A stretch of 64,000 nucleotides of DNA from JAJPKK01 sp963781195. GTDB taxonomy: Bacteria > Pseudomonadota > Alphaproteobacteria > Rhizobiales > Xanthobacteraceae. The position numbers and the translations under genes were made by a program. Where the stretch lies: assembly GCA_963781195.1 (NCBI GenBank), contig CAWAEZ010000011.1:372001-436000 (forward strand). The letters are read 5' to 3'. The notes under the pieces are model-generated. The model saw only the letters and a program-made list of their open reading frames with translations, searched no databases and was not told where the DNA came from. The first letter of the stretch is position 1, and every line of letters begins with the position of its first letter. Shown one piece after another: positions 16,745 to 25,960 of the stretch.

Positions 16745-19700
16745 ACATCCGCGCGCCCCACGCCCGCTCGCCCGCCGACCTGCTGGCACCCGGCCGTCCT
16801 CTCGTCTTTGCCGATGTCGCCGACGGCGCCGAGGGCTTCGTACTGGCCGATCTCGCCCGCGCCGTGGCGGCCCAGAAGAACGCGCCGGCGACGAGCCTCC
16901 TGGTGATCTGCCGCGACGGCGCGCGGATGGCGCAGCTTCACCGCGCCCTGAGCTTCTTTGCCCCCGACATCGTTGTCGCCGAGTTTCCTGCCTGGGATTG
17001 CCTGCCTTATGACCGCGCATCGCCCCTCCCGGGGATCGTCGCGCAACGCATGACGGCGCTGGCGCGGCTCGCCCGGCTGAAGGGGCAGGAGCGCACGTCG
17101 GTGGTGCTCACCACGGTCAATGCGGTCGTACAAAGGGTGCCGGCGCGCGCGGTCGTCGCCGGCCAGGCGTTCTCTGCGACGCCCGGCAACATGCTGGCGA
17201 TGGACGACATCGTCGCCTGGCTGGAGCTCAACGGCTACACCCGGGCCTCCACGGTGCGCGAAGCGGGCGAGTATGCCGTGCGCGGCGGCCTCATCGACCT
17301 TTATCCGCCGGGCCTGCCGGAGCCGGTGCGGCTCGACTTCTTCGGCGACACCCTCGAATCGATCCGCACCTTCGATCCCGAGACCCAGCGCAGCCATGAC
17401 CAGCTTCACGCGATCGACCTCGTGCCCGTCGCGGAATACCAGCTCACCACCGAGACCATCCGCCGCTTCCGCACCGGCTATGTGAAGGCGTTCGGCGCCG
17501 CGCCGTCCGACGATCTGCTGTACGAAGCGGTGAGCGAGGGGCGGCGTTATCCCGGCATCGAGCACTGGCTGCCGCTGTTCCACGAGCGCCTCGACACCCT
17601 GTTCGACTACATGCCGGGCACCCCGGTGGTGCTCGAGCCGCTGGCGGAGGACGCCGCCAAGGAGCGCTTCGCCCAGATCGCCGACTACTACGAGGCGCGC
17701 ACCCAGGGCATGGCCCCGGGCGGCGCGTCGGGGACCGTCTACAAGCCGCTGCCGCCGGACCGGCTCTATCTCGCCGATGCCGAATGGCACCAGCGGCTCG
17801 ACAACAGCCGGCTGGCGCGCCTGACGCCGTTTTCGGCGCCGGAGGGCACGCCTTCGGTCATCGATGCCGCCACCCGCCAGGGCCGCAATTTCGCGCCCGA
17901 GCGCGCTCGGCCCGAGGCCAACGTGTTCGAAGCGGTGCGGGACCATGTCGCGGCGCTGCAGTCCGCGGGCAAGCGCGTGGTGTTCGCGCTGTGGAGCGAC
18001 GGCGCCCGCGATCGCATGAGCCATGTCCTCGTCGACCACAAATTGCACAACCTCAGCCGGATCGACGACTGGCCCGCGCTCCTCGCGCTGCCGAAGCCGC
18101 AGATCGGGCTCGCGGTGCTCGGGCTGGAGCAGGGCTTCGAGACCGACGGCCTCGCATTGATCGGCGAGCAGGACATCCTGGGCGACCGCCTCGTGCGCCC
18201 GCGCAAAACGGCGAAGCGCGCCGAGAACTTCATCGCCGAAGTGTCGAGCCTCGCCGCCGGCGATCTCGTCGTCCATGTCGACCACGGCGTCGGCCGCTTC
18301 ATCGGCCTCAAGACCATCGAGGCCGCCGGCGCGCCTCACGACTGTCTCGAGATCCACTACGCCGGCAACGACAAGCTGTTCCTGCCGGTCGAAAACATCG
18401 AGCTGTTGTCGCGCTACGGTTCCGAAGAGACCGCGGTCGAGCTCGATCGCCTCGGCGGCAGCGCCTGGCAGGCGCGCAAGGCGCGAATGAAGGCGCGCAT
18501 CCTGGAGATGGCGGCGGGCCTCATCAAGATCGCGGCCGAGCGCCATCTGCGCGAGGCCGACCGCTTCACCATCGGCCATGGCGTCTATGACGAGTTCTGC
18601 GCCGGCTTCCCCTATGACGAGACCGACGATCAGCGCACCTCGATCGACGCCGTACTCGACGACCTCGGCTCCGGCCGCCCGATGGACCGCCTGATCTGCG
18701 GCGATGTCGGCTTCGGCAAGACCGAGGTGGCGCTGCGGGCCGCCTTCACTGTCGCCATGTCGGGCAAGCAGGTCGCCGTCGTGGTGCCGACCACGCTGCT
18801 GGCGCGCCAGCACTTCAAGAGCTTCTCGGAGCGCTTCCGCCACTTCCCGATCAAGGTGGCGCAGGCGTCGCGGCTGGTCGGCAATGCCGAACTCGCCAAG
18901 GTCCGGCAGGGACTCGCCGACGGCACCATCGACATCGTCGTCGGCACCCACGCCCTGCTGGGCAAGACGATCAAGTTCCGCGATCTCGGCCTCCTGGTGG
19001 TCGACGAGGAGCAGCACTTCGGCGTCAGCCACAAGGAGCGGCTCAAGAACCTTCGCGCCGAGGTCCACGTTCTGACGCTGACCGCGACGCCGATCCCGCG
19101 CACCCTCCAGCTCGCGCTGACCGGGGTTCGCGAGCTCTCGATCATCGCCTCGCCGCCGGTCGACCGGCTCGCGGTGCGCACCTCGGTGGCGCCGTTCGAT
19201 CCGCTCATCGTGCGGGAAGCGCTGCTGCGCGAGCGCTATCGCGGCGGCCAGTCGTTCTACGTGTGCCCGCGCATCGAGGACCTCGCCGAGGTGAAGGATT
19301 TCCTCGACAAGCAGGTACCGGAAGCGCGGGTGACGGTGGCCCATGGCCAGATGCCGCCGACCATGCTCGAGGACGTGATGGCGGCCTTCTACGACGGCAA
19401 GTACGACGTGCTGCTGTCGACCACCATCGTCGAATCGGGCCTCGACATCCCGACCGCGAACACCCTGATCGTCCATCGGGCCGACATGTTCGGCCTGGCC
19501 CAGCTTTATCAGCTGCGCGGCCGGGTCGGGCGTTCGAAGACCCGCGCCTATGCGCTGCTGACGCTTCCGGTCGGACGCAAGATCACGGGGCAGGCGGAGC
19601 GTCGGCTCAAGGTGCTGCAGTCGCTCGACACTCTCGGCGCGGGATTTCAGCTCGCCTCGCACGATCTCGACATCCGCGGCGCCGGAAATCTCCTCGGCGA

Positions 19701-20271
19701 CGAGCAGTCCGGCCACATCAAGGAAGTGGGGTTCGAGCTCTATCAGCAGATGCTGGAGGAGGCGGTGGCGAGCCTCAAGGCCGGCATCTCGGCGCCGGTC
19801 GCCGACCGTTGGTCGCCGCAGATAACCATCGGCACGCCGGTGCTCATTCCCGAGGAGTATGTCGCGGACCTCGCGGTGCGGCTCAATCTCTATCGCCGCC
19901 TGGCCGAACTCGACGACGAGAGCGAGATCGACGGGTTCGGCGCCGAGCTGATCGACCGCTTCGGCCCGTCGCCTCCGGAGGTGCGGCATCTCCTCGACAC
20001 CGTGGTGATCAAGGCGCTGTGCCGTCGCGCCAACGTGGCCAAGATCGAGGCCGGCCCCAAGGGCGCGGTGGTGTCGTTCCGCGACGACCGCTTCGCCAAC
20101 CCGGAAGGGCTCATCGGCTATATCGCTAAGCAGGGCAGGGAGGCCCGGGTGCGCCCGGATATGAAGGTGGTTTTCTTCGCCGATTGGGAAAAACCCGAAG
20201 ACCGTCTCAAGGGCGCGACGCGCATCCTGCGGGCCCTGGTGGGAATCGCCGAGCGCGCCAAGGCGGCGTGA
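16741..20271 (+). CDS. mfd: Transcription-repair coupling factor
   Basis: A protein of 1176 aa, the usual length. The N-terminal UvrB-like part is followed by the CarD-like RNA polymerase interaction domain near residue 505 (V-V-H-V-D-H-G-V-G-R-F). The translocase has Walker A G654-D-V-G-F-G-K660 and the DEEQ box at 755-758, then T-A-T-P-I-P-R-T-L. The TRCF C-terminal domain follows. Mfd removes stalled RNA polymerase from DNA lesions and recruits UvrA. The ATG overlaps the sdhE stop. A degraded copy of the last 200 bases of this gene exists at 38731-38941. Confidence 0.96.
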   Translation: MNIRAPHARSPADLLAPGRPLVFADVADGAEGFVLADLARAVAAQKNAPATSLLVICRDGARMAQLHRALSFFAPDIVVAEFPAWDCLPYDRASPLPGIVAQRMTALARLARLKGQERTSVVLTTVNAVVQRVPARAVVAGQAFSATPGNMLAMDDIVAWLELNGYTRASTVREAGEYAVRGGLIDLYPPGLPEPVRLDFFGDTLESIRTFDPETQRSHDQLHAIDLVPVAEYQLTTETIRRFRTGYVKAFGAAPSDDLLYEAVSEGRRYPGIEHWLPLFHERLDTLFDYMPGTPVVLEPLAEDAAKERFAQIADYYEARTQGMAPGGASGTVYKPLPPDRLYLADAEWHQRLDNSRLARLTPFSAPEGTPSVIDAATRQGRNFAPERARPEANVFEAVRDHVAALQSAGKRVVFALWSDGARDRMSHVLVDHKLHNLSRIDDWPALLALPKPQIGLAVLGLEQGFETDGLALIGEQDILGDRLVRPRKTAKRAENFIAEVSSLAAGDLVVHVDHGVGRFIGLKTIEAAGAPHDCLEIHYAGNDKLFLPVENIELLSRYGSEETAVELDRLGGSAWQARKARMKARILEMAAGLIKIAAERHLREADRFTIGHGVYDEFCAGFPYDETDDQRTSIDAVLDDLGSGRPMDRLICGDVGFGKTEVALRAAFTVAMSGKQVAVVVPTTLLARQHFKSFSERFRHFPIKVAQASRLVGNAELAKVRQGLADGTIDIVVGTHALLGKTIKFRDLGLLVVDEEQHFGVSHKERLKNLRAEVHVLTLTATPIPRTLQLALTGVRELSIIASPPVDRLAVRTSVAPFDPLIVREALLRERYRGGQSFYVCPRIEDLAEVKDFLDKQVPEARVTVAHGQMPPTMLEDVMAAFYDGKYDVLLSTTIVESGLDIPTANTLIVHRADMFGLAQLYQLRGRVGRSKTRAYALLTLPVGRKITGQAERRLKVLQSLDTLGAGFQLASHDLDIRGAGNLLGDEQSGHIKEVGFELYQQMLEEAVASLKAGISAPVADRWSPQITIGTPVLIPEEYVADLAVRLNLYRRLAELDDESEIDGFGAELIDRFGPSPPEVRHLLDTVVIKALCRRANVAKIEAGPKGAVVSFRDDRFANPEGLIGYIAKQGREARVRPDMKVVFFADWEKPEDRLKGATRILRALVGIAERAKAA

Positions 20272-20306
20272 GCGTGTCGGGCGGCGGCGTTGCAGCCGGG
20301 ATCGAT

Positions 20307-20813
20307 CTAACGGGCCATCCGCATCATCGACCACTCGAGGGCCAGTTGCTGGCCGAGGTCGAGCTGGGCCCGCGTCATCTTGGACGCCACGGCGTCACGG
20401 AGTTGGAGGAAATATTCGCGATTGCCCTTGGGTCCGTGCGAGGCCGCGAGGTTGAGCCATTTATAGGCCTGCACCACGTCGCGGGAGACCCCGAAGCCCT
20501 TGTCGTACATCAGGCCGAGCAGATATTGCCCGGTGGCGTCGCCCTGCTCCGCGGCCAGCAGATAGTAGTCGACCGCTGCGGGCCAGGACTGCGGCACGCC
20601 CAGGCCGTGCTCGTACATGTAGCCGAGCAAAGCTTCGGCGTGCGCATTGCCGCGCCGCGCCATCGGTCCGATGCGCCGCAGTGCGGCGTCGGGATCGCCG
20701 AACGCGGCGATCGTGCTCTCGTCGATCACCGCCTCCGCAGCCTTCGCCGGGGCGGCCGCCAGCCCGTATCCGAGCATCAAAGCGCCTGCAACCAGGCTGA
20801 CGAGTTTTGTCAT
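20307..20813 (-). CDS. Exported Sel1/TPR-like repeat protein
   Basis: A protein of 168 aa with a signal peptide (MTKLVSLVAGALMLGYGLAA). The mature part has three Sel1-like units: A-E-A-L-L-G-Y-M-Y-E-H-G-L-G-V, G-Q-Y-L-L-G-L-M-Y-D-K-G-F-G-V and A-Y-K-W-L-N-L-A-A. Sel1 repeats are helical scaffolds for protein contact. It converges on mfd. A 20-residue longer version is possible from an upstream ATG, but it would mask the signal peptide. Confidence 0.82.
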   Translation of the reverse strand: MTKLVSLVAGALMLGYGLAAAPAKAAEAVIDESTIAAFGDPDAALRRIGPMARRGNAHAEALLGYMYEHGLGVPQSWPAAVDYYLLAAEQGDATGQYLLGLMYDKGFGVSRDVVQAYKWLNLAASHGPKGNREYFLQLRDAVASKMTRAQLDLGQQLALEWSMMRMAR

Positions 20814-20863
20814 CGCTTTTTCCCACCCTGCTTGCGGCGCCGTCCTTTGCGGGTCGCTCGCCA

Positions 20864-21151
20864 TCACAGCCATCCGAGGTCCAGCGCCGGGAATTGGAAG
20901 GCCGCGTGAACGAGCCCCAGCGCGAGCGCGGCGGCGCTGAGTTCGTCGGGGATAATGAACCGGCGGGCATCGACGGCCGCGATCGCGACCATCAGGCAGC
21001 CGAGGCCGGCGCCGGCGACGCCGCGCCAGCCCGGCACGACGATCATGCTCGCGGACACCGTGAAAAGGGCCGCGGCGACGAGGGTGACGTCTTCCAGCGT
21101 CGGCGCGCCTGCCCGCGGCGATGACAGGGAGTTGAGCCAGCGTGCCGACAT
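20864..21151 (-). CDS. Truncated prepilin peptidase-like protein
   Basis: A protein of 95 aa with two or three membrane helices and the segment A-A-V-D-A-R-R-F-I-I-P-D-E-L, the first catalytic Asp region of A24 type IV prepilin peptidases. The family's second motif (G-x-G-D) and the remaining helices are absent; the frame stops soon after, and neither other frame downstream contains them. It lies 13 bases after gspD, whose product could be a relic partner. A start 14 codons upstream (21193), overlapping gspD, is possible. Probably inactive as a peptidase. Confidence 0.6.
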   Translation of the reverse strand: MSARWLNSLSSPRAGAPTLEDVTLVAAALFTVSASMIVVPGWRGVAGAGLGCLMVAIAAVDARRFIIPDELSAAALALGLVHAAFQFPALDLGWL

Positions 21152-21164
21152 CGCGCGCCCCGCC

Positions 21165-23528
21165 TCAACGCAGGCGCGGCGCGGGGCCGACATAGGGCGG
21201 TGCCGGCGCCAGGGTGCCCTTGAGCTTGGAGCGCAGCTCTTCGGCGACGTAGTGGGCGTCGACGGGGTCGCGGATCACCTGCGGGCGGATGAAGATGATG
21301 AGCTCGGTACGGGTGATGTTGTGACCGGTGTTGCCGACGACGGTGCCGATGGTGGGAATCTGGTCCAACAGCGGGATGCCGCTGTGATCGACCTCCTTCT
21401 GCTCCTGGATCAGTCCGGCGAGCAGGACGGTCTGTCCGGTGGCGACCGAGATCGAGCTCTTGACCTTGCGCTGCGAGATGGTCGGCGTCAGGTTCTGGGC
21501 GGAGGGGGTGGCGGTGCCGGAATTGCTGACCTGGCTGATCTCCTGCTCGATGTCGAGGCGCACATTGCCGTTGGCGCTGATCCGCGGGATCACCCGCAGG
21601 ATGATGCCGGTGCTGCGATAGTCGATGGTGTTGACGATGGTGTTCGAGGTGGTGAGGACGTTCGCGGTTCCGGTCGAGATCGGCACGTCGTCGCCCACCA
21701 TCAGGGTCGCCACCTGGTTGTCGGTCACCACCAGGGACGGGTTCGACAGGACCTTGACGTCGGTGACGGAATGCAGCGCGTCGATGATGACGTTGGGCTG
21801 GGATTGCGAACCGACCAGGAAGTTGAACCCCGGCAGGGTCTGGCCGAGCACGGCGCTGGCGATGCCGGTCGCGCTCACCGCCCCGGCCGCCGTGGTGCCG
21901 GTCGAGTTCAGCAACCCGACATTGCCTTTCTGCAGGTAGAACTGGACGCCGTAGGACAGCGTGTCGTTGAGCTTGACCTCGGCGACGGTGGCGTCGATGG
22001 CGACCTGGAGCTGCGGCCGGTCGAGCTGGGAGAGCGTGCGCAGGATGAGCTGGTAGTTCTCGTTGCTGGCATAGATCAGCAGCGAGTTGCTGGAGGCGTC
22101 GGAGGTGATCCGCACGCCTTCGAGCAGCGGGGCGTTGTTGCCGGAGGCGCCGCCCATGCCGCTGCCGGCGCCGAGGCTCGCCATTCCGGCGTTTCGGCCG
22201 TCGGCCCCGGTGTTGCCGTTCGCCACCCCGATCGTGCTCTGGAACCCGGCCGAGCTGTTGCTGCGGCTGCCGGACTGGCTGCTGCTGCTGCTGCCGAGGC
22301 CGCCGCTGCTGCTGCCGCCGAGGCCGGTCTGTCCGCCGCCGCCCTGCGACAGCCGCTCGGACGCCGAGCGCGGCGCCGTCGTTCCGGGCGTGTCGAACGA
22401 GGCGGATCCGCTGCCGAAGATGTCGTTGAGCACCTTGGCGACCTGCTTGGCCTCGCCGTAATTGACCCGGTAGACATGCACGCCGGTGCGGTTGATGTCG
22501 GTGGTGTCGAGCCGCTTGATCCAGGTCTCCGCGGCGCGCAGCAGGTCGGGCTTCTTGGTGACCACCAGGATGCCGTTCATGCGCGCCATGACCTGGAACT
22601 TGACGTTGCCCTGGCTCATGCCGCCGTCGCCGGAATCGAGGATCTTCTCCAGCTCGGCGACGATCGGCTCCGGATTGCTGAACTCGACCGGGAAAATGCC
22701 GACCGACTGGCCGCGCATCCAGTCGACGTCGAAGCTGAGCGCGGTGTCGATGGTGCTGCGCCGCTCCGGACCGGTGCCCTGGATCAGGACGAGGTTGCGC
22801 GCCGGATCGGCGCGCACCATTCCCGGGCGGGTGGCGAAGCTGTCGAGCAGCTTGACCAGCGCGTTGGCCGACACATGCTGCAGCGGCACCACGGAAACGC
22901 CCCAGCCGGGCTCGGGATGGCCGGCCACCGCGTCGGTGTTGCCGCCGCCGACGGCGTCGCCGAGCGGGATCATGCGATAGCCCGCGGTGTCGCGGACGAG
23001 CACGACATTGTTCATGCGCAGCGCGTTCTCGAGCACGAACAGCAGATCGGATTTGGGCACCGGGCGGCCGGACGACAGGCTGATCGCGCCCTGGACGCGG
23101 GGGTCGATGGAATATCCGACGCCCATGATGTCACCGAGCACCGCCTTGGCGACGGTGGTGATCGGCGTGTTCTCGAAATTGAGCTCATAGCCCTCGCCGC
23201 CGGCCGCGCCGCTGCCGGTGCCGCTGCCGGCGCCGCTGCTCAGCTGCCCGCGGCCGCCCGCCTCGGGAAGCGTGCCGGTATAGATGACGGGCTTGGCGCG
23301 GATGCCGCCGGTCGAGCCGTTGTCGACCGGCTGCGGCGAGCGCGGGAGAATGTCCAGCGCACGGATGCGGTCGAACACGTCGGGTGTCTTGGCGTCCTCG
23401 GTCGCCACCGGCAGGTTGGTGCAAGAGCCGAGTGCGCCCAGCGCGCCGAGCGCACACGCGCACAGCAGGGCCAGCGGTCCGCTGCGAAGCGACCGCCGCA
23501 CGTCGACGCTCTTGCTGTCCCGTGCCAC
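21165..23528 (-). CDS. gspD: Type II secretion system secretin
   Basis: A protein of 787 aa. The leader ends in L-G-S-C36, an acceptable lipobox. N0 to N3 ring domains occupy residues 110-450, interrupted by a long Gly/Ser/Gln-rich linker around 370-430. The secretin core has V-P-I-S-T-G-T-A-N-V and E-I-S-Q-V-S-N-S-G-T. GspD forms the outer-membrane pore through which folded proteins leave. Only a truncated prepilin peptidase gene accompanies it; no other gsp gene is in the window. Confidence 0.92.
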   Translation of the reverse strand: MARDSKSVDVRRSLRSGPLALLCACALGALGALGSCTNLPVATEDAKTPDVFDRIRALDILPRSPQPVDNGSTGGIRAKPVIYTGTLPEAGGRGQLSSGAGSGTGSGAAGGEGYELNFENTPITTVAKAVLGDIMGVGYSIDPRVQGAISLSSGRPVPKSDLLFVLENALRMNNVVLVRDTAGYRMIPLGDAVGGGNTDAVAGHPEPGWGVSVVPLQHVSANALVKLLDSFATRPGMVRADPARNLVLIQGTGPERRSTIDTALSFDVDWMRGQSVGIFPVEFSNPEPIVAELEKILDSGDGGMSQGNVKFQVMARMNGILVVTKKPDLLRAAETWIKRLDTTDINRTGVHVYRVNYGEAKQVAKVLNDIFGSGSASFDTPGTTAPRSASERLSQGGGGQTGLGGSSSGGLGSSSSSQSGSRSNSSAGFQSTIGVANGNTGADGRNAGMASLGAGSGMGGASGNNAPLLEGVRITSDASSNSLLIYASNENYQLILRTLSQLDRPQLQVAIDATVAEVKLNDTLSYGVQFYLQKGNVGLLNSTGTTAAGAVSATGIASAVLGQTLPGFNFLVGSQSQPNVIIDALHSVTDVKVLSNPSLVVTDNQVATLMVGDDVPISTGTANVLTTSNTIVNTIDYRSTGIILRVIPRISANGNVRLDIEQEISQVSNSGTATPSAQNLTPTISQRKVKSSISVATGQTVLLAGLIQEQKEVDHSGIPLLDQIPTIGTVVGNTGHNITRTELIIFIRPQVIRDPVDAHYVAEELRSKLKGTLAPAPPYVGPAPRLR

Positions 23529-23954
23529 GTAGCGCCGACTCCCCCCGTTTATTCAAAATTTATATAAAGCAAGCGAACGAGCTTACCAAATGAACACGCG
23601 AATGCCCAATGAGACACCACATTGCGCAGCGAATTATGGCGGCCGCCCTCGATTGCGGGATTTTCCGAAACGGCGACATGGGAACGAACGTTTTCTTCGA
23701 GGGACCGTGCGGTCGCGGAGAGCCGGGCCTGTCCTCCCTTAGGTCAATGATTTGCTGTGAAAAAACCAAAACGATGCAACGCGAAGTCCCTGCCTCGGAC
23801 GCGCTGAAGCCCATATTCATCGGCGAAATTACACCTATTCGGGCGTCGACGGTAAGAAAATACCAAATTAACTTTCCGTCTCTTGAAAATGCCGCCGATA
23901 GCAGCAATAATCGAATCCATCGGGCCGGGGACTGGCTCAATGGGAGGGAACTTC
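23529..23954. other. Intergenic region between divergent genes
   Basis: 426 bases without a convincing gene, separating divergent gspD and the exported propeller-like protein. It is visibly richer in A and T than its flanks near 23550-23600 and 23750-23900, so it probably holds both promoters. No repeat or RNA gene was seen. Confidence 0.5.
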
Positions 23955-25670
23955 ATGTCGAAAAACTCGAAGCTCATGGCTGCGCTGTGCGGATCTGTGA
24001 GCGCCGTATCGTTATTCGCGTCGGCAGGCCATGCGCAAAATCTTCCTGCGGTGACTGCGCCGTGCCCCGCGACGGTGCCGGCAACCTTGACGCCACCGGC
24101 TGACGTCAGCTGCCTCGCCGTAATTCAGCTTCCCGGTAACAAGACCAATTCGTTCGACATCAGCTGGGTCGATTCGTTCCGTTCCGGCGGCGTCGGCGTG
24201 TTTCTTCTCGCCAATCGCTCAAACGCGGGCATCGAAGTCATCAACGCGACCAATCTGACCTACTCACGCCGTTTGACGGGTTTTGCGGGCGCGGTTCTGA
24301 ATCCCGGTGGCTTGAGCATCAATAGCAATCTGTCCGGGCCGAACGGCGTCGTCAGTCACAACTCGTGGGTCTACGGCGGCGACGGCAACAGCACCCTCAA
24401 GGTATTCAACCTCGATTCGTCCAGCTCGGCACCGCTTTGGACCGTTTCGACTGTCGCGCCCTCCGTGACAACTCTGACGCGCCTCGACGAAATGGACATC
24501 ACGCCGGATGGCCTGACCCTTCTCGCTGCCAACAACGCCGAAGATCCGCCGTTCGCAACCCAGTTCCTCGCAGAGGGCGACGCTCCGGCGCCGGGGTCCG
24601 CGCCGGTGCCGAAGATCCAGTGGTCAGTCGATGCGACGATCATGCCACCTGGCAAAGGCCTCTCGTTGGAGCAACCTCGGTGGGTTCCCGGTCTTGGCGG
24701 TACGGGTCGGTTCGTGGTTGGCGTTCCGATCGTCAACGCGGCCGCCTTTGCACTCCCGGCTTGTAATTATGGCCAGCTCACAACCGCGATCTCCTGCGAC
24801 GGCGCGGTGTTGGTCATCGATCCCACCAACACTACCAGCACCGGCGTTCCACCGGCCGGTCTCGACACCCCGCCTGCGGGCACCATCCAGGTCACCCTGG
24901 GGGCTTGGAACGCGGGAACTCAGACGGGCGTCATTCCGATAACGGCCACCAATTATACCGCCCCGGCGGGGGCTTTCTATAACGGCTGCAGCCCGAACGG
25001 CGTCGCCCTCAACCCGAATAACGGGATTCTCGGCCTGGCCTGTACTCCAGGCAACAACCCCAACGACGTCACGACGGGGGCCCTTCAGTCTACTAATCTG
25101 ACCAACCCGTTGCAGTTCAACGTTAACAACTTCCCGTCTCCGGGGGTCACCGGCGGCGACGAAATCTGGCTCAACTTTGCCAGTTGCACTTATCCCATGA
25201 ACGTGAAGCCGGCGCCGTCGCGGGCTCAGTGTGCTGGCGTTTACGGGGATCAGCGCTTCTACGTGGGCGCGAGCAAGAACAATACCTATAGCTACACCCT
25301 CAACGGCTTCCCGAAGGGTACGCAGACGGGGGCGCCGACCAGCGGTCCCGTTCTGGGGATCCTCGGTTCGACCCCGACGTTTGCTGCTGCGCTCGGGTAC
25401 AACGCGTTGCCGTTGATCGGAACCATCCCGGTGTCGACCGGTTCGCACTCTGTCGCGACCGATGCGATCCGGAATTACATCTTCGTCGGGTTCGTAGCGC
25501 CTGCCTGTAAAACGGCGGGTTGCAATACGACGGTCGCGGCAAACCTCAACGTCATCGGCGGCGATACCACCGGCAACCGGGCGACCACGAGCAACAGCTT
25601 CCTGACCTGCGGCACCACCAACGGCTGTATCGCCGTCTACCGGAGTGCCGCTCAAGGAACTGCGAACTGA
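23955..25670 (+). CDS. Large exported protein, propeller-like
   Basis: A protein of 571 aa. The ATG follows GGGAGGGAA. The signal peptide MSKNSKLMAALCGSVSAVSLFASAGHAQ leads to a Cys-containing, Asn/Thr/Gly-rich mature protein. Segments such as G-V-F-L-L-A-N-R-S-N-A-G-I-E-V-I-N-A, S-T-L-K-V-F-N-L-D and M-D-I-T-P-D-G-L-T-L-L-A-A-N-N resemble YVTN/quinoprotein-type beta-propeller strands. No catalytic motif is recognised. The end is followed by a strong terminator. Confidence 0.75.
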   Translation: MSKNSKLMAALCGSVSAVSLFASAGHAQNLPAVTAPCPATVPATLTPPADVSCLAVIQLPGNKTNSFDISWVDSFRSGGVGVFLLANRSNAGIEVINATNLTYSRRLTGFAGAVLNPGGLSINSNLSGPNGVVSHNSWVYGGDGNSTLKVFNLDSSSSAPLWTVSTVAPSVTTLTRLDEMDITPDGLTLLAANNAEDPPFATQFLAEGDAPAPGSAPVPKIQWSVDATIMPPGKGLSLEQPRWVPGLGGTGRFVVGVPIVNAAAFALPACNYGQLTTAISCDGAVLVIDPTNTTSTGVPPAGLDTPPAGTIQVTLGAWNAGTQTGVIPITATNYTAPAGAFYNGCSPNGVALNPNNGILGLACTPGNNPNDVTTGALQSTNLTNPLQFNVNNFPSPGVTGGDEIWLNFASCTYPMNVKPAPSRAQCAGVYGDQRFYVGASKNNTYSYTLNGFPKGTQTGAPTSGPVLGILGSTPTFAAALGYNALPLIGTIPVSTGSHSVATDAIRNYIFVGFVAPACKTAGCNTTVAANLNVIGGDTTGNRATTSNSFLTCGTTNGCIAVYRSAAQGTAN

Positions 25671-25690
25671 TCCGGCGCACGATCGTTTTC

Positions 25691-25796
25691 CAAGATCGCG
25701 GCCTATAGTAAGAGATGAGACCGGGGCGGTGCCCCGGTCTCTTTCGTTCGGGCTTCCGCCGGAGTTCTCCGACGCCCTGAAAGACGGGGCGTTTCC
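25691..25796 (+). repeat. Duplicated downstream segment, copy 1
   Basis: 106 bases that include a terminator and align along their length with 28385-28491: CAAGATCGCGGCC, CCCCGGTC-CTTTCGT-CGG, CCGGAG, GCGTTTC in the same order and spacing. The two copies follow two different genes. Confidence 0.6.
25717..25746 (+). terminator. Rho-independent terminator
   Basis: GAGACCGGGGC and GCCCCGGTCTC pair perfectly over 11 bp around GGT, followed by TTTCGTT. It is 46 bases after the exported protein's stop. Confidence 0.88.
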
Positions 25797-25960
25797 TCGG
25801 GTTCTCACGAGCCCCGCCCACAGGCGATGCGACGGATATGACCCCGGCTGTCGGGCGGACAAGATTTCAATCTTGCGTGGTTCTGTAAAAAACTGGATTT
25901 TTGATACGGGCCAAAGCGGAGTTGAAAGAGGGCGCGTCGTCGTTGCAGAAAATCAGGCCC

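Noticed and set aside
16723..20334. 1203-codon minus-strand open frame opposite mfd
   Set aside because: It mirrors the mfd gene codon for codon, has no motif, and mfd is certain. High-GC genes commonly have open antisense frames.
20955..23567. 870-codon plus-strand open frame opposite gspD
   Set aside because: Shadow of the secretin gene; composition is Gly/Arg/Asp/Val-rich without any domain.
23560..23940. 126-codon minus-strand frame upstream of the exported propeller-like protein
   Set aside because: Overlaps the expected promoter interval, lacks any motif and has an unlikely Ser/Arg/Pro-rich composition.
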